NCBI RefSeq assembly: GCF_029502005.1
Contig: NZ_JAMQOT010000002.1
Span: forward strand, 62,001 to 126,000
From: Natrinema salsiterrestre
GTDB taxonomy: Archaea > Halobacteriota > Halobacteria > Halobacteriales > Natrialbaceae
Direction: 5' to 3'
Length of the DNA: 64,000 nt
The position numbers and the translations under genes were made by a program. The notes beneath the pieces were generated by a model. The model had not been told where the DNA came from, did not search any database, and was given only the letters and a program-made list of their open reading frames with translations. This document shows positions 26,493 to 36,800 of the stretch, piece by piece. Each line of letters begins with the position of its first letter. The stretch's first letter is position 1.

Positions 26493-26747
26493 ATGCCGAC
26501 TGAGGAACCGTCGGACGAGACCGTCGTCCAGACGGCTTCCGACGCCGCGGAAGGCGTCATCTTCTCACACTACAAACAGTCCGACGTGCGCGATTACGAC
26601 GTGACCGCGATCTTCGAGGACGGCGTCCTCGAGGTCGACGTCTACCTCAACGCGCCGGAAGACGAGGACGAGGCCGACCCCGAACGGGTCGCCGACGACG
26701 CCGCGCTCGCCGCGCGACAGGCCGTCGACGAACTGTTCGGCGAATAG
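26493..26747 (+). CDS. DUF3194 family protein
   Basis: The 84-residue acidic protein begins at the ATG immediately after the prefoldin stop (TAAATG). It has a helical N-terminus, a conserved centre (SDVRDYDVTAIFEDGVLEVDVYL) and a C-terminal helix (ALAARQAVDELFGE). This fits DUF3194, commonly next to prefoldin beta in archaea. The function is unknown. Confidence 0.85.
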   Translation: MPTEEPSDETVVQTASDAAEGVIFSHYKQSDVRDYDVTAIFEDGVLEVDVYLNAPEDEDEADPERVADDAALAARQAVDELFGE

Positions 26748-26884
26748 CGGACTGAGTGCGTCTCGACCCCTTGTTCCGCTTTCGACACCGAACCGGTCAG
26801 CCGCCGGCTCGGGTCCCGACCGCCGTCGCTGGTCGAGAGCGACGCGGCCGTAACGAACTCGCACGTCACCGAACGGAGACTCTC

Positions 26885-27322
26885 TCACAGGCGACCGCTC
26901 CCGACGAGCGCGAGTCCGACACCTCCGGTGACGAGCGACAGGGTCAGCGCGACCTCCGGAAGCGGGACGACGCCCTCGCCGGCGAACCCGATTAGGAGGA
27001 GCGCTCCCGCGACAGCAGCCGGGAGCGGCCGTGCGGCCAGTTGCTGTCCGAAGGCTCTGAGCTGCCAGTATAGCATCTCGAGGCTCGCGGTCAGCGTCGC
27101 CCCGAGCGGCCGGTTCCCGTCGGGGTTTTCCGCTGGTTCAAAGGCCTCGAATTCTCGGTCGCGGACCGTGACGATCTCGCCGGTGTTGACTCGCCGGCCG
27201 TCGGCGTCGCCGACCCGAAGCAGGGTCACGGTGTCGTCGCCCGTGCCGACGACGCGGTAGATTCCGTCGGGATAGTCGCCGGCGATCGGTCGGCAGTGGT
27301 CGCGCATGGCGAGCGAATCCAT
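26885..27322 (-). CDS. Haloarchaeal membrane protein (145 aa)
   Basis: The N-terminal half is a small beta-rich domain (GIYRVVGTGDDTVTLLRVGD and RRVNTGEIVTVRDREFEAF). The C-terminal half has two hydrophobic helices after an amphipathic segment (LYWQLRAFGQQLAARPLP). A CTTATG element at 27349-27354 on the minus strand lies about 27 bases before the ATG at 27322, so that start is chosen over the GTG at 27340. The family is not recognised by name. Confidence 0.75.
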   Translation of the reverse strand: MDSLAMRDHCRPIAGDYPDGIYRVVGTGDDTVTLLRVGDADGRRVNTGEIVTVRDREFEAFEPAENPDGNRPLGATLTASLEMLYWQLRAFGQQLAARPLPAAVAGALLLIGFAGEGVVPLPEVALTLSLVTGGVGLALVGSGRL

Positions 27323-27382
27323 GTGCCGATGTGGAGTCACCGGTCCGACATAAGCGTAGAGGCTCGCGGTCGTCGATCGGTG

Positions 27383-28681
27383 CTACTTCGCGGTTCCGCA
27401 CCAGTCGACCGCCGTCAGCGCGAGCGTCTGTGCCGTCTCGACCAGCGACGCCATCTCCACGTACTCGTCGGCACCGTGGATGTTGTCGCCGCGCGGGCCG
27501 ACCGACGGACAGGGGATGTCGTAGTAGCGGTTGTAAAACCGCTCGTCGTTGCCGGCGCTTCCCCCGCCGAAGGTCGTTTCCCTCCCGGTGACCGTCTCCG
27601 CGTTCTCCCGCGCGAGCTGGACGATTTCCGCGTCGGTGTCGAGTTCGTGCGGCGCGGCGTTCCAGCCGAACCACTCGACCTCGGGCGCGTGTTCGGACAG
27701 CCACTCGTCGTCCTCGGCGACGTCCCGCACGGCGGCTTCGACCTCGGAACGGACCTCCTCGCGCGTCTCGCCGGGGGGCCAGCCGATCCGCCCCTCCAGT
27801 ACCGCCGCTGACGGCACCGTCGAGGGCCAGTCGCCGCCGTCGATCGTGCCCACGTTCAGATTGGTCTCGTGCCCGTCGAGTTTCGGGTTCTGCCGAACGG
27901 CCGGTTCGTAGGAGATGCGCGCCTTCCGTTCCCGGTCCAGTTCGTCGAGCGCCCGATAAAGTTTCGTCGCCTTTCCGATGGCGTTCACGCCGGCGTAGCC
28001 CTGTGCGGCGTGCGCCGACTTCCCCGGCACGCGAACGCGGAAGTACATCACCCCGGCGCTCGCCATCCCGATGTTCGGCAGGCCGGAGGGTTCGGTGATG
28101 ATCGCCGCGTCCGGCCGATAGCCGCGCTCGAGCGCCGAGAGAACGCCGCCGGGACCGCCGTCTTCCTCTTCGATGGTCGTCTGCAGCGTGAGGTCGCCGG
28201 CCAGTTCGACGCCGAGGTCGTCGAGCGCCTCGACCGCGACGAGCATGGACGCGACGCCGCCGAGCATGTCGTTGCTGCCGCGTCCGTAGAGGCGGCCGTC
28301 GTCGATAGTGGCGTCCCAGGGATCGTACCGCCACTCGCCTTCGTCGACCGGAACGACGTCGACGTGCCCGCTCAGGGTCAGCGACCGCCCGTCGCCGTCG
28401 CCGGTCCGCGTCGCTGCGACGTTCGGGCGGTCCTCGTATCCGTGTGCCGCGTAGGACGACGTCTCGAAGAACCCGGGGTGGTCCCGCAGTTCGTCGGCGT
28501 CGGGCTCCCACGAGTCGACCTCGAGCCCGCGGGATTCCAATCGCGACGCGACGACCTCCTGTGCGGGTTTCTCGTTGCCGGTCACGGACTGCTGGGCGAT
28601 GAGTTCCGCGAGGAGATCGACGATGTCCTCGCGCCGGTCCTCGATCCGGTCACGGAGAGCGGCTCTGTCTATGGAAGCCAT
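27383..28681 (-). CDS. M20 family metallopeptidase (ArgE/DapE/acetylornithine deacetylase-like)
   Basis: The 432-residue product has the M20 di-zinc motifs: His106/Asp108 in SGHVDVVP, Asp138 in GRGSNDMLGG and the Glu171-173 cluster in TIEEEDGG. The C-terminal histidine is in NIHGADEYVEM. The dimerisation domain begins around SAGVMYFRVRVPGKSAHA. It should hydrolyse an N-acyl amino acid or small peptide; the substrate cannot be fixed. A TATA-like TATATG at about 28703-28710 favours ATG 28681 over the one at 28702. A TGGCATGCCA palindrome lies in the start region. Confidence 0.9.
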   Translation of the reverse strand: MASIDRAALRDRIEDRREDIVDLLAELIAQQSVTGNEKPAQEVVASRLESRGLEVDSWEPDADELRDHPGFFETSSYAAHGYEDRPNVAATRTGDGDGRSLTLSGHVDVVPVDEGEWRYDPWDATIDDGRLYGRGSNDMLGGVASMLVAVEALDDLGVELAGDLTLQTTIEEEDGGPGGVLSALERGYRPDAAIITEPSGLPNIGMASAGVMYFRVRVPGKSAHAAQGYAGVNAIGKATKLYRALDELDRERKARISYEPAVRQNPKLDGHETNLNVGTIDGGDWPSTVPSAAVLEGRIGWPPGETREEVRSEVEAAVRDVAEDDEWLSEHAPEVEWFGWNAAPHELDTDAEIVQLARENAETVTGRETTFGGGSAGNDERFYNRYYDIPCPSVGPRGDNIHGADEYVEMASLVETAQTLALTAVDWCGTAK

Positions 28682-28792
28682 GGCTATGGCATGCCACGGC
28701 ATGACATATACGTTCTCCGGCCGGTCGCCGCTCGCGGCTACCGACGATCGCTGGGACCGGAGCCGCGGCCGGTCATCGGGCCCGAGCGACCG

Positions 28793-31126
28793 CTACGTTC
28801 GATACCCACCGGGTGCGAGCAGCTCGATCGGGTGGGGAACGTCCCGCTCGAGCAGCGTCTCGAGCTGATCGCCACAGGAGGTCCCGGAGGCGACGACGGT
28901 CTCCGCGTCCTCGACCTGTCCGGCCAGCCGCTCGCCGACGTCGATACTGAGTTCGTAGTACTCCTGCTTGTAGCCGAACGAGCCCGCCATGCCACAACAC
29001 TCCGCGTTCGAGGTCTCGGGCGCGTAGCCACAGGACTCGAGGACGGCCACGGTCGGCGCTTCGAGATCGAGCGTCCGCTGCTGACAGTGAGAGTGGTAGG
29101 CGACCGGTTGACTCCCGTCACCGGTCGACAGGGCGTCGGGGTCGGCTCCGTTCTCGAGGAGCCCGTAGACGTACTCGCAGATCTCGTAGCTGCCGTCCCG
29201 GAGCCGCTCGTAGGACCCCTCGGGCAGCAGGCGCTCGTACTCGCGGTGCATGGCCGCCAGATCGGAGGGTTCGATGACGACCACGTCCCGGCCGGCGTCG
29301 AGGTCCTCGGCCAGCGCGGCGTAGAGTCGGCTCGCCTGTCGGTCCGCCGTGGCGATCATTCCCTGGGAGAGCGCCGCGCGCCCGCTCTCGGGCAGGTCGG
29401 GGACTCGCACCGGAACGCCGAGCGCCTCGAGCGTGCGGACGGCGGCCTTCCCGCGGTCGACGTCGACGTAGTTCGTGTAGACGTCGGGGTAGAGGACGGC
29501 CTCGCGGTCGACGTCGGCCCCGTCATCTCGGGCATCGGCTTGCGCTGCCCGCTCGCTCGAGGCCGCCGCTCGCTTTCTCGAGGCGGCTTCGCCGCCTCGC
29601 GTCTCGAACCAGTCGACCAGCGATTCCCGCTGGAACGACGGCAGATCGCGCCGCCGATCGATCCCGAGGGTTCGCTCGAGGACCGCGCGGACGGGGCCGG
29701 CGTCGGCCAGCCAGTTCGAAACGGGGGCGGTCGCGCTGGCGGCCTGCGCAACGGTTCCGATGTTGCCGAAGAAGCGCTTTCCGAGGTCCATACCGCCCTC
29801 CTCGACGTCCGGGGTCAGCCCGTCGACGAGGAAGTCGTGGGGTTCGGACTCGGCGCTGCGGTTCACTCGATCCCTGACGACGGTGTTGATCCACGGGATG
29901 TCGATCTTCACCGGACAGGCGTCGACGCAGTTCGTACAGCCGGTACAGAGGTCGTTGAACTCGGCCGCGGACTCCTGGCCGTGGACGCCGGCCTCCCAGC
30001 CGGTGGCGATACCTCCCGAATAGGTCTCGCCGCCGAAGCCGTGGCCGCCGACCGACTGGAAGTTCGCACAGGAGTTCGAACACGCGCCACAGCGGATGCA
30101 GTACAGGGTCTCCCGGAGCTGGTCGTCCTCGCGCATGTCCGTTCGGCCGTTGTCCAGCAGGACGAGGTGGAAGTCGCGATCCGGGTCCCCGGTTCCGCTG
30201 GCTCCCGTCTCGTCGGCCGCCCCTCCCTCGCCGGCCGTGATCGGCTCGTCCGGCGCGTCGAAGTCCAGCGTCGGCGAGTCGGTCGGCGGGGACAGCATCG
30301 TCACGTACTGAGAGATCGGCTGGCCCGTCGCGCTCTTGGCGATGATATCGACGAACGGCTCGAGGTCCGACAGCGTCGGGATCAGCTTCTCTATGCCCGC
30401 GACCGCGACGTGGGTATCGGGCGTGACCGCGCACTTGCGGGCGTTGCCCTCGTTCGTGACGAGCGCGATCGTCCCGCTGTCTGCGACGACGAAGTTCGCT
30501 CCGGTGATCCCGACGTCGGCACCCGTGATGATTTCGCCGAGGTGATCCCGGGCGAACCGCGTTAGTTCCTCCGCCGTTTCGAAGCGATCGTCGGGATCGA
30601 ACCGCTCGTTGAACAGGTCGGCGATCTCCGGGCGGGAGATGTGCATCGCCGGCCCGACGATGTGCGAGGGCGTGTCATCTGCAACTTGCAGGACCCACTC
30701 GCCGAGATCGGTTTCGGTGACGTCGATTCCCTCGCCCTCGAGCGCGTCGTTCAGATCGATCTCCTCGGTCGTCATCGACTTGGATTTGACGACCGAGGGC
30801 TCGGCCGTCTCGTCCGCCGGCCCGTTTTGCTCGACCACGTCGGCCACGTACGCGTTCGCGTCCGCGGCGTCGTCGGCGACGTAGACGGTGCCGCCGTTGG
30901 CTTCGACTGCCTCGCGGACCGTCTCGATCAGCTCGGGGAGCCGATCGATGGCGTCCTCCTTGATCGCTCGCGCGTCGGTCCGGAGAGACTCGAGGTCGTC
31001 GGTCCCGCCGTAGGTCTCCTTTCGACGGGCGTTCGAGGCGCTCGCGTGGGCATGGATCGCCGGTCCTTCGGTCTCGAGCAAGTGTCGAATTCGGTCGGCC
31101 TGCTCGGATCGGGTGCGTTGAGCCAT
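28793..31126 (-). CDS. Fused Lut-type lactate-utilisation iron-sulfur protein (LUD + 4Fe-4S + CCG domains)
   Basis: The 777-residue protein joins a LUD domain (about 60-300, ANFVVADSGTIALVTNEGNAR), two 4Fe-4S clusters and a C-terminal pair of CCG-type domains. The clusters are CIRCGACSNSCA at about 341-352 and CTGCTNCVDACP at about 395-406. The CCG domains include SHCQQRTLD and ECCGMAGSFGYK near residue 707. This corresponds to LutB followed by LutA in one chain. With LutC it should oxidise L-lactate to pyruvate, passing electrons through the clusters to the membrane. lutC ends one base upstream. The region at about 495-545 is a charged linker. Confidence 0.85.
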   Translation of the reverse strand: MAQRTRSEQADRIRHLLETEGPAIHAHASASNARRKETYGGTDDLESLRTDARAIKEDAIDRLPELIETVREAVEANGGTVYVADDAADANAYVADVVEQNGPADETAEPSVVKSKSMTTEEIDLNDALEGEGIDVTETDLGEWVLQVADDTPSHIVGPAMHISRPEIADLFNERFDPDDRFETAEELTRFARDHLGEIITGADVGITGANFVVADSGTIALVTNEGNARKCAVTPDTHVAVAGIEKLIPTLSDLEPFVDIIAKSATGQPISQYVTMLSPPTDSPTLDFDAPDEPITAGEGGAADETGASGTGDPDRDFHLVLLDNGRTDMREDDQLRETLYCIRCGACSNSCANFQSVGGHGFGGETYSGGIATGWEAGVHGQESAAEFNDLCTGCTNCVDACPVKIDIPWINTVVRDRVNRSAESEPHDFLVDGLTPDVEEGGMDLGKRFFGNIGTVAQAASATAPVSNWLADAGPVRAVLERTLGIDRRRDLPSFQRESLVDWFETRGGEAASRKRAAASSERAAQADARDDGADVDREAVLYPDVYTNYVDVDRGKAAVRTLEALGVPVRVPDLPESGRAALSQGMIATADRQASRLYAALAEDLDAGRDVVVIEPSDLAAMHREYERLLPEGSYERLRDGSYEICEYVYGLLENGADPDALSTGDGSQPVAYHSHCQQRTLDLEAPTVAVLESCGYAPETSNAECCGMAGSFGYKQEYYELSIDVGERLAGQVEDAETVVASGTSCGDQLETLLERDVPHPIELLAPGGYRT

Positions 31127-31127
31127 T

Positions 31128-31634
31128 CTACCTGTCCTCCAGAACGATCACGTCGACGTCGCCGGGGCCGTGCACGCCGTGGACGAGGTCGCCCATGTCC
31201 GCCGTCGCGCTCCGGCCCGTTGCGAAGACGACGCTGTCTCGGCCCGCGTCGAAGCCCTCGGCGAGACGGGTGAATCCGGCACTGAGGTCCGGAACGACGT
31301 CGCTCTCGGCGACGACCGCGACGTGTCGGTCCGGGTAGAGGCTGATCGGTTCCGCGCCGTCGGCGGTCGACTCGACGGCGACCGTTCCGTACTCCGCGAT
31401 CGCGAAGGACACCGGCGTGACGCCCGTCCGAGCCGCCTCGAGCTCGGCCGTCGTCGGCTCGGTCGTCACGTCGTCGGGAAGCGACACTCCCTCGAAGGGA
31501 AGCGACGCGCCGACGGTTGGTTCCTCGACGATCGTTTCGATCCGCTCGCTCGCCTCGGCGGCCGCGACGCGCTCGAACCCCACCTCGAGTCCCTCGAGCG
31601 CGCGTTCGAACCGGCAGAGAGTGTCGACTGTCAT
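31128..31634 (-). CDS. lutC: LUD domain protein, LutC-like
   Basis: The 168-residue protein has the LUD segment VSFAIAEYGTVAVESTAD, followed by SLYPDRHVAVVAESDVVPD and the C-terminal motif VVFATGRSATADM...HGVHGPGDVDV. This is the LutC pattern of lactate-utilisation systems. It is translated just before the LutB-LutA fusion and leads that operon. A lone GATTTAATC at about 31693-31703 may be its TATA box. Confidence 0.85.
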   Translation of the reverse strand: MTVDTLCRFERALEGLEVGFERVAAAEASERIETIVEEPTVGASLPFEGVSLPDDVTTEPTTAELEAARTGVTPVSFAIAEYGTVAVESTADGAEPISLYPDRHVAVVAESDVVPDLSAGFTRLAEGFDAGRDSVVFATGRSATADMGDLVHGVHGPGDVDVIVLEDR

Positions 31635-31802
31635 CGTTTCTCACATCCGGGCGGACGGTCAAGACACTGATGGTCGGTTCGGTGTCACTTCGAGCGATTA
31701 AATCGACCCGGCGGATCGCCGTCGTTGTATTCGACCCGAAGCTATCGGATTCCATTGTGTGAGCTACTTCCAGTCGTTCGGAAAACGTGCGGTGTGGTTT
31801 CA

Positions 31803-32231
31803 ATGCCCGAAACAGAACTCGGCACCCACGAGTGGTGGGAGTCGTACAAAGAAACGGTAAACGATGATCCGGAAATGGACGTCAGAGGTCACGACGAGTT
31901 CTCCGAGAACTTCTACGTCGAGATCGGAGACGAGCGCGTCCTCCTCGAGATGGACGGCGGCGAGATCGAGGCCCTCGTCCCGAACCCGACGATGAACCAC
32001 CAGTGGTCGTTCGGCGTGGAGGGCGACCGCGAGACCTGGGAGGAGTTCGTTCGGGAGACGCCGCCCGCGTTCAACCACGAGATCATCGCGTCACATTATC
32101 GGAGCGCGGTCCGCAACGAGGACGGCCACCTGCAGTTGACCGGCGACAACAAGCGGATCTTCCAGCACCTGCGCGCGTTCCAGCGAACGCTCGATCTGAT
32201 GCGGGTCGCCCACAACGACGGAGGGAGCTGA
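31803..32231 (+). CDS. SCP2/sterol-carrier-like domain protein
   Basis: The 142-residue product has an amphipathic helical start (EWWESYKETVNDDPEM) and five alternating strands (FYVEIGDERVLLEMDGGEIEA). A tryptophan-bearing core (HQWSFGVEGDRETWEEF) precedes a C-terminal helix. This resembles SCP2-like proteins that bind acyl chains or similar ligands. Its stop is one base before the alpha/beta hydrolase start, so the pair is an operon, possibly ligand carrier plus hydrolase (inference). ATG 31803 is chosen because upstream codons read as non-coding. Confidence 0.65.
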   Translation: MPETELGTHEWWESYKETVNDDPEMDVRGHDEFSENFYVEIGDERVLLEMDGGEIEALVPNPTMNHQWSFGVEGDRETWEEFVRETPPAFNHEIIASHYRSAVRNEDGHLQLTGDNKRIFQHLRAFQRTLDLMRVAHNDGGS

Positions 32232-32232
32232 G

Positions 32233-33198
32233 ATGGCCGAATCCTACCAGCCGGGCGACATCGAACCGATCAGCGGGTCGTACGTCCACGTCGAAGTAGA
32301 GGGGGTCGACCACCGAATCTATTTCGAGGAGAACGGCCCCGAAGACGGGATCCCCCTGCTCTGCCAGCACACCGCCGGCAACAACTGTCAGGAGTGGCGT
32401 CACCTCCTGACCGACGAGGAGATCACCGAGGAGTTCCGCGTCATCGCCCACGATCTGCCCTATCACGGGAAGTCGGTCCCCCCGACCACGCAGGAGTGGT
32501 GGACCGAGGATTACACGATGACGGCCGAGAAGTTCACCGAGACGCTCGTCAACCTCGCCGACGCCCTCGAGCTCGAGGACCCGATCTACATGGGCTCGAG
32601 CATGGGCGGGAACATCGCGCTCGAGCTGGCCGACTGGTATCCCGAGCGATTTCGGGCGCTGATCGGCCTCGAGTGCGGCGCGTACAGCCCCGGGTTCTAC
32701 ATCGACTGGCTCGACCACCCCGAAGTGAACACGACGGAGGTCAACGCGTACGCCTGTTGGGGGCTGATGGCACCGCAGAGTCCCGAACAGACGCGTCGCG
32801 AGACGATGTACCTCTACGAGCAGGGCGCGACGGGCGTCTTCAAGGGCGACCTCTACTACTACTCCGTCGACCACGACTACCGCGACAAACTGGATCAGGT
32901 CAACGCCGACGAGTGTCCCCTCTACATCGCTAACGGCGAGTACGACTACTTGACCACGCCCGAAGACGGCCGCCAAACCGCCGAGGGGATCGGCGAGGGT
33001 GCGACCGCGATCGAGTTCGCGGAGATCGGCCACTTCCCGATGAGCGAACACCCCGAGCTGTTCAACGCCTACATTCGGGAGGTCCTCGCGGCCGTGACCG
33101 GTGATCGGGAGGACGCGCTCCCGGACGTCCTCGAGCCCGACGACGTCGGTATCGAACTGCACCAGCGGGGGCCGGCGCGCGAGAAGACCGCCGAGTAA
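32233..33198 (+). CDS. Alpha/beta hydrolase
   Basis: The 321-residue product has the alpha/beta-hydrolase core. The oxyanion-hole region is around CQHTAGNN, the nucleophile is Ser123 in MGSSMGGN, the acid region is NGEYDYLTTP, and the catalytic His is in GHFPMSEHPELF. It should hydrolyse an ester, lactone or amide in the cytoplasm; the substrate is not evident. Translation begins one base after the SCP2-like gene. Confidence 0.88.
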   Translation: MAESYQPGDIEPISGSYVHVEVEGVDHRIYFEENGPEDGIPLLCQHTAGNNCQEWRHLLTDEEITEEFRVIAHDLPYHGKSVPPTTQEWWTEDYTMTAEKFTETLVNLADALELEDPIYMGSSMGGNIALELADWYPERFRALIGLECGAYSPGFYIDWLDHPEVNTTEVNAYACWGLMAPQSPEQTRRETMYLYEQGATGVFKGDLYYYSVDHDYRDKLDQVNADECPLYIANGEYDYLTTPEDGRQTAEGIGEGATAIEFAEIGHFPMSEHPELFNAYIREVLAAVTGDREDALPDVLEPDDVGIELHQRGPAREKTAE

Positions 33199-33370
33199 CT
33201 GCCGCTCACGGGAATCCCCCGGTCCGATCGAATCGAGTCCCACGTCCGTTCCGTTCTGCCGCCGACTGCACCCCGGTGACCGCTGGGGACGACGTGTCGG
33301 TCGCACCGTCACCGTTGCACCAGACACAAAGCTTATATCATGTGTATCTAGTTCTCATCCAACACGCTCC

Positions 33371-33508
33371 ATGTCAGAAACGACATCCGGACCCGACCGA
33401 TACGTCGAGCAAGAGACGGACGACGGAACCGTTCGGATCTTCGATCCCGAGAACGACGCCGCCTGGATCGAATCCGATACGACGCTTTCGATCGTCTGGC
33501 AGACCTGA
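33371..33508 (+). CDS. Acidic microprotein (45 aa), member of a paralogous pair
   Basis: The short product has an acidic start and the core TDDGTVRIFDPENDAAWIES followed by DTTLSIVWQT. The same pattern (EDGVVFYDAENPLAWVETSQ, then TLSLEE) is in the minus-strand microprotein at 50806-50991, so the frame is conserved within this window. A clear CTTATATC element at about 33330-33337 precedes the ATG. Position after the hydrolase is not informative, because it has its own promoter. Confidence 0.7.
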   Translation: MSETTSGPDRYVEQETDDGTVRIFDPENDAAWIESDTTLSIVWQT

Positions 33509-33824
33509 CCGGAACGAGGCCGGATCCCGGCGATTCGTATTCGATCGTCGTCTCGGTCACTGACTCACCGCGAACGGAGTCTCGCGGGCGTCGAGGGTGG
33601 CCCTTTCCCGGACGTCGTCTCACCGCTACTCGCGAGCGGCGGCTACCGGTAACCGCGCACTCGGCGAGTCAGTTGCGCCACTGCGAAAAATAGGGTCGAT
33701 TCGACCGGCAGTTCGACACCGATCGCGTCGGTGTGAACGATACGCGTTGTTCCGATGCGGTCCGCCGAAACGACCGTGACAGAGGGTGTGATCCCCCTCG
33801 AGCGTCAGCGTCGTTCGGTCCCGA
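33509..33824. other. Intergenic stretch, no gene seen
   Basis: No open frame here has gene-like composition, and it lies between convergent genes. It contains GC-rich direct and inverted short repeats and an A/T-rich GCGAAAAATAGG patch, but nothing interpretable. Confidence 0.5.
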
Positions 33825-36800
33825 TCAGGACGAGGCGGGCACGGGCCCCTGATCGTCTATCGGAGTCGCGTCGGTCTCGAGTCCGGCCATGTCGCTGAAG
33901 CCGGTCAGCCCGTCCCAGACGATGGGGAACTCGTCGGAGTACTCGGGCGCGTCCGACGGCGGCTCCTCGACCTCGCCGTCTTCGGACGCCTCGATGCCGA
34001 CGGTCGCGCCGTCGTATTCCGCGTCGAGCGGCTGGGTCTTCCACAGGAACACGCGTTCCTCGACGCCGGACGCTCTCGCATCGAACTCGAACGCTGCGTC
34101 CTCACCGGCACCGTCGACGGCCCGGAACTCGGCGCTGAAGGCGTCGACGGGCGTGTCGGTCTGTCCCGGCGGGACCCACGCTCGATCGACGACCAGAATG
34201 CCCGCGCTCTCGATGTCGACGACCTGCCAGCCGGGGCGGTCGATGCCCGTGAACTCGAGGGCGTCGGAATCGTAGCGCATGACGAGCGTGTACTGGCCGA
34301 CCTCGATCTCCTCGTCCGTCGCGGACTCGATGTCCGTGTCGACGGTGACCGTCTCGCCGACTGCAACGTTCTCCTCGTCGACGTCCGCGTCGACGATGAC
34401 GTCGGCGTCGGGTTCGGGTGCCGTTTCGGTGAGCGTCACGTCGACAGTCGTCGTCTCGTCGGCCTCGATCGCGACGTCCTCGCTGGCGTCCTCGTAGCCC
34501 TCGGCCGAGACGGTGAGCGTGTACTCGCCGGCCTCGAGCTCGAGGCTATAAGAGCCGTTCTCGTCGGTCGTCGTCTGCTGGTCACCGACGCTAACCGTCG
34601 CGTCGGCGATCGGCTCGCCGTCGGCGTCAGTGACGGTCCCGTCGAGCGTTCCGTCGGACGGCTCGGCGTCCAGCGTCACGTCGGCGGTCGTGGTTGCAGC
34701 GGCCTCGACCGTGACGGTCTCGCTGGCGTCCTCGTAGCCGTCAGCACTGACCGCGAGCGTGTACTCGCCGGGCTCGAGCTCGAGGCTGTAGGTGCCGTTC
34801 TCGTCGGTCGTCGTCTGCCGGTCACCGACGGTAACCGTCGCGTCAGCGATCGGTTCGCCGTCAGCGTCCGTAACGGTACCCTCGACCGTGCCTTGCGACA
34901 CGTCGTCGAGCTGGTCGGCCGCGCCGTTCAGGTTCGGCTGGACGGTGAACTCGACGAGGTCGGCCGCGTTGTGCAGCGACTCGTTGGCGAGTGCGGCGTC
35001 GTCGGAGACGTCGCCGTACTCCTCTTCGATGCGTTCGCCCTCTTCCCGAGCCTCGTCGGGCGTGGTGACGTCGTCGGAGTCGACGATCGGGGAGACGATG
35101 TCCGGGGCTCGCGCGTTGATCACCGCGACGACCGTCTCGAAGACGGTCGTCTGCCGGTCGTCGGCGTCGGCGCGCAGGCGGTCGGCTTCGGCGGACGCCT
35201 CCTCGGCGTCGCTGGCTTCGACCTCCTCGACCGATTCGACGTCGTCGAACTCCTCGTCGATCTCCGACGTCTGATTGTCGACCTTCTCGTTGAAGTCCTC
35301 GAGTTCGTCGTTCGTCTCGGCGATCTCGTTTTCGTTGACGCGCTCGACGGCCTCCGAGATCGGATCGGATTCCTCGCTCTGGAGGGCGACGTCGAGCGTC
35401 GTGGTCGCGTCGACGTCGATCGTAACGTTCTGGCTGGCGTCCTCGTAGCCCTCGGCCGAGACGGTGACCGCGTAGTCACCGGCCTCGAGGTCGAGCTCGT
35501 AGGTGCCGTTGTCGTCGGTCGTGGTCTGCCGGTCACCGGCGGCGACGGTCGCGTTGGCGATCGCGTCGCCGTCCTCGTCAGTAACGGTGCCCTCGAGCGT
35601 ACCCTCGGTGGGTTCGACGTCCAGCGTCACGTCGGCGGTCGTGGTCGCGTCGGCCTCGACCGTGACGTTCTGGCTGGCGTCCTCGTAGCCCTCGGCCGAG
35701 ACGGCGAGCGTGTACTCACCGGGCTCGAGCTCGAGGGCGTAGGTACCGTTCTCGCCGGTCGTCACCGTCTCGTCACCGGCCGTGACGGTCGCGTCGGCGA
35801 CCGGTTCACCGTCGGCGTCAGTGACGGTTCCTTCGACGGCTCCGGTTGCCTCTTCGAGGGTGACGTCAGCGGTCGTGGTCGTTTCGACCTCGATCGAGAC
35901 GTTCTGACTGGCGTCCTCGTACCCCTCGGCGCTAACCGCGAGCGCGTACTCGCCGGCCTCGAGCTCGAGGCTGTAGGTGCCGTTGTCGTCGGTCGTCGTC
36001 TGCTGGTCACTGACAGCGACGGTCGCGTCGGCGATCGGCTCGCCTTCGGTATCACTGACCGTGCCTTCGAGCGTTCCGTCAGTCGGCACGGGCTCCAGCG
36101 TCACGTCGGCGGTCCTGGTCGCGTCGGCTTCGACCGAGACGGTCCGGCTGGCGTCTTCGTAGCCCTCGGCCGAGACGGCGAGCGTGTACTCACCGGGCTC
36201 GAGATCGAGGCTATAAGAGCCGTTCTCGTCGGTCGTCGTCTCCTGATCACCGACGGTGACGGTCGCATCGGCGATCGCGTCACCGTCCGTGTCGGTGACA
36301 GTACCTTCGAGAGTGCCATCGACCGCTTCCAGCGTCACGTCGGCGGTCGTGGTCGCGTCGGCATCGACCGTCACGTCTTCGCTGACAGTCTCGTAGCCAT
36401 CGGCACTGACATCGAGCGTGTACTCACCTGGCTCGAGTTCGAGCGTGTAGGTACCGTTCTCGTCGGTCGTCACCGTTTCGTCACCGGCGGTGACGGTCGC
36501 GTCGGCGATCGGCTCGTCGTCGGCATCGGTAACGGTCCCTTCGACGGATCCGGTACGTTCCTCGAGAGTGACGTCGGCAGTCGTGGTCGATTCGACCTCG
36601 ACCGTCACGTCTTCGCTGGCGTCTTCGTAGCCCTCAGCGCTGACCGCGAGGGTGTACTCGCCGGCCTCGAGCTCGAGGCTGTAGGTGCCGTTGTCATCGG
36701 TCGTCGTCTGCTGGTCACCGACGGTAACGGTCGCGCCGGCGATCGGCTCGCCGTCCGTGTCAGTAACGGTGCCCTCGAGGGTCCCGTCAGTCGGCACGGG

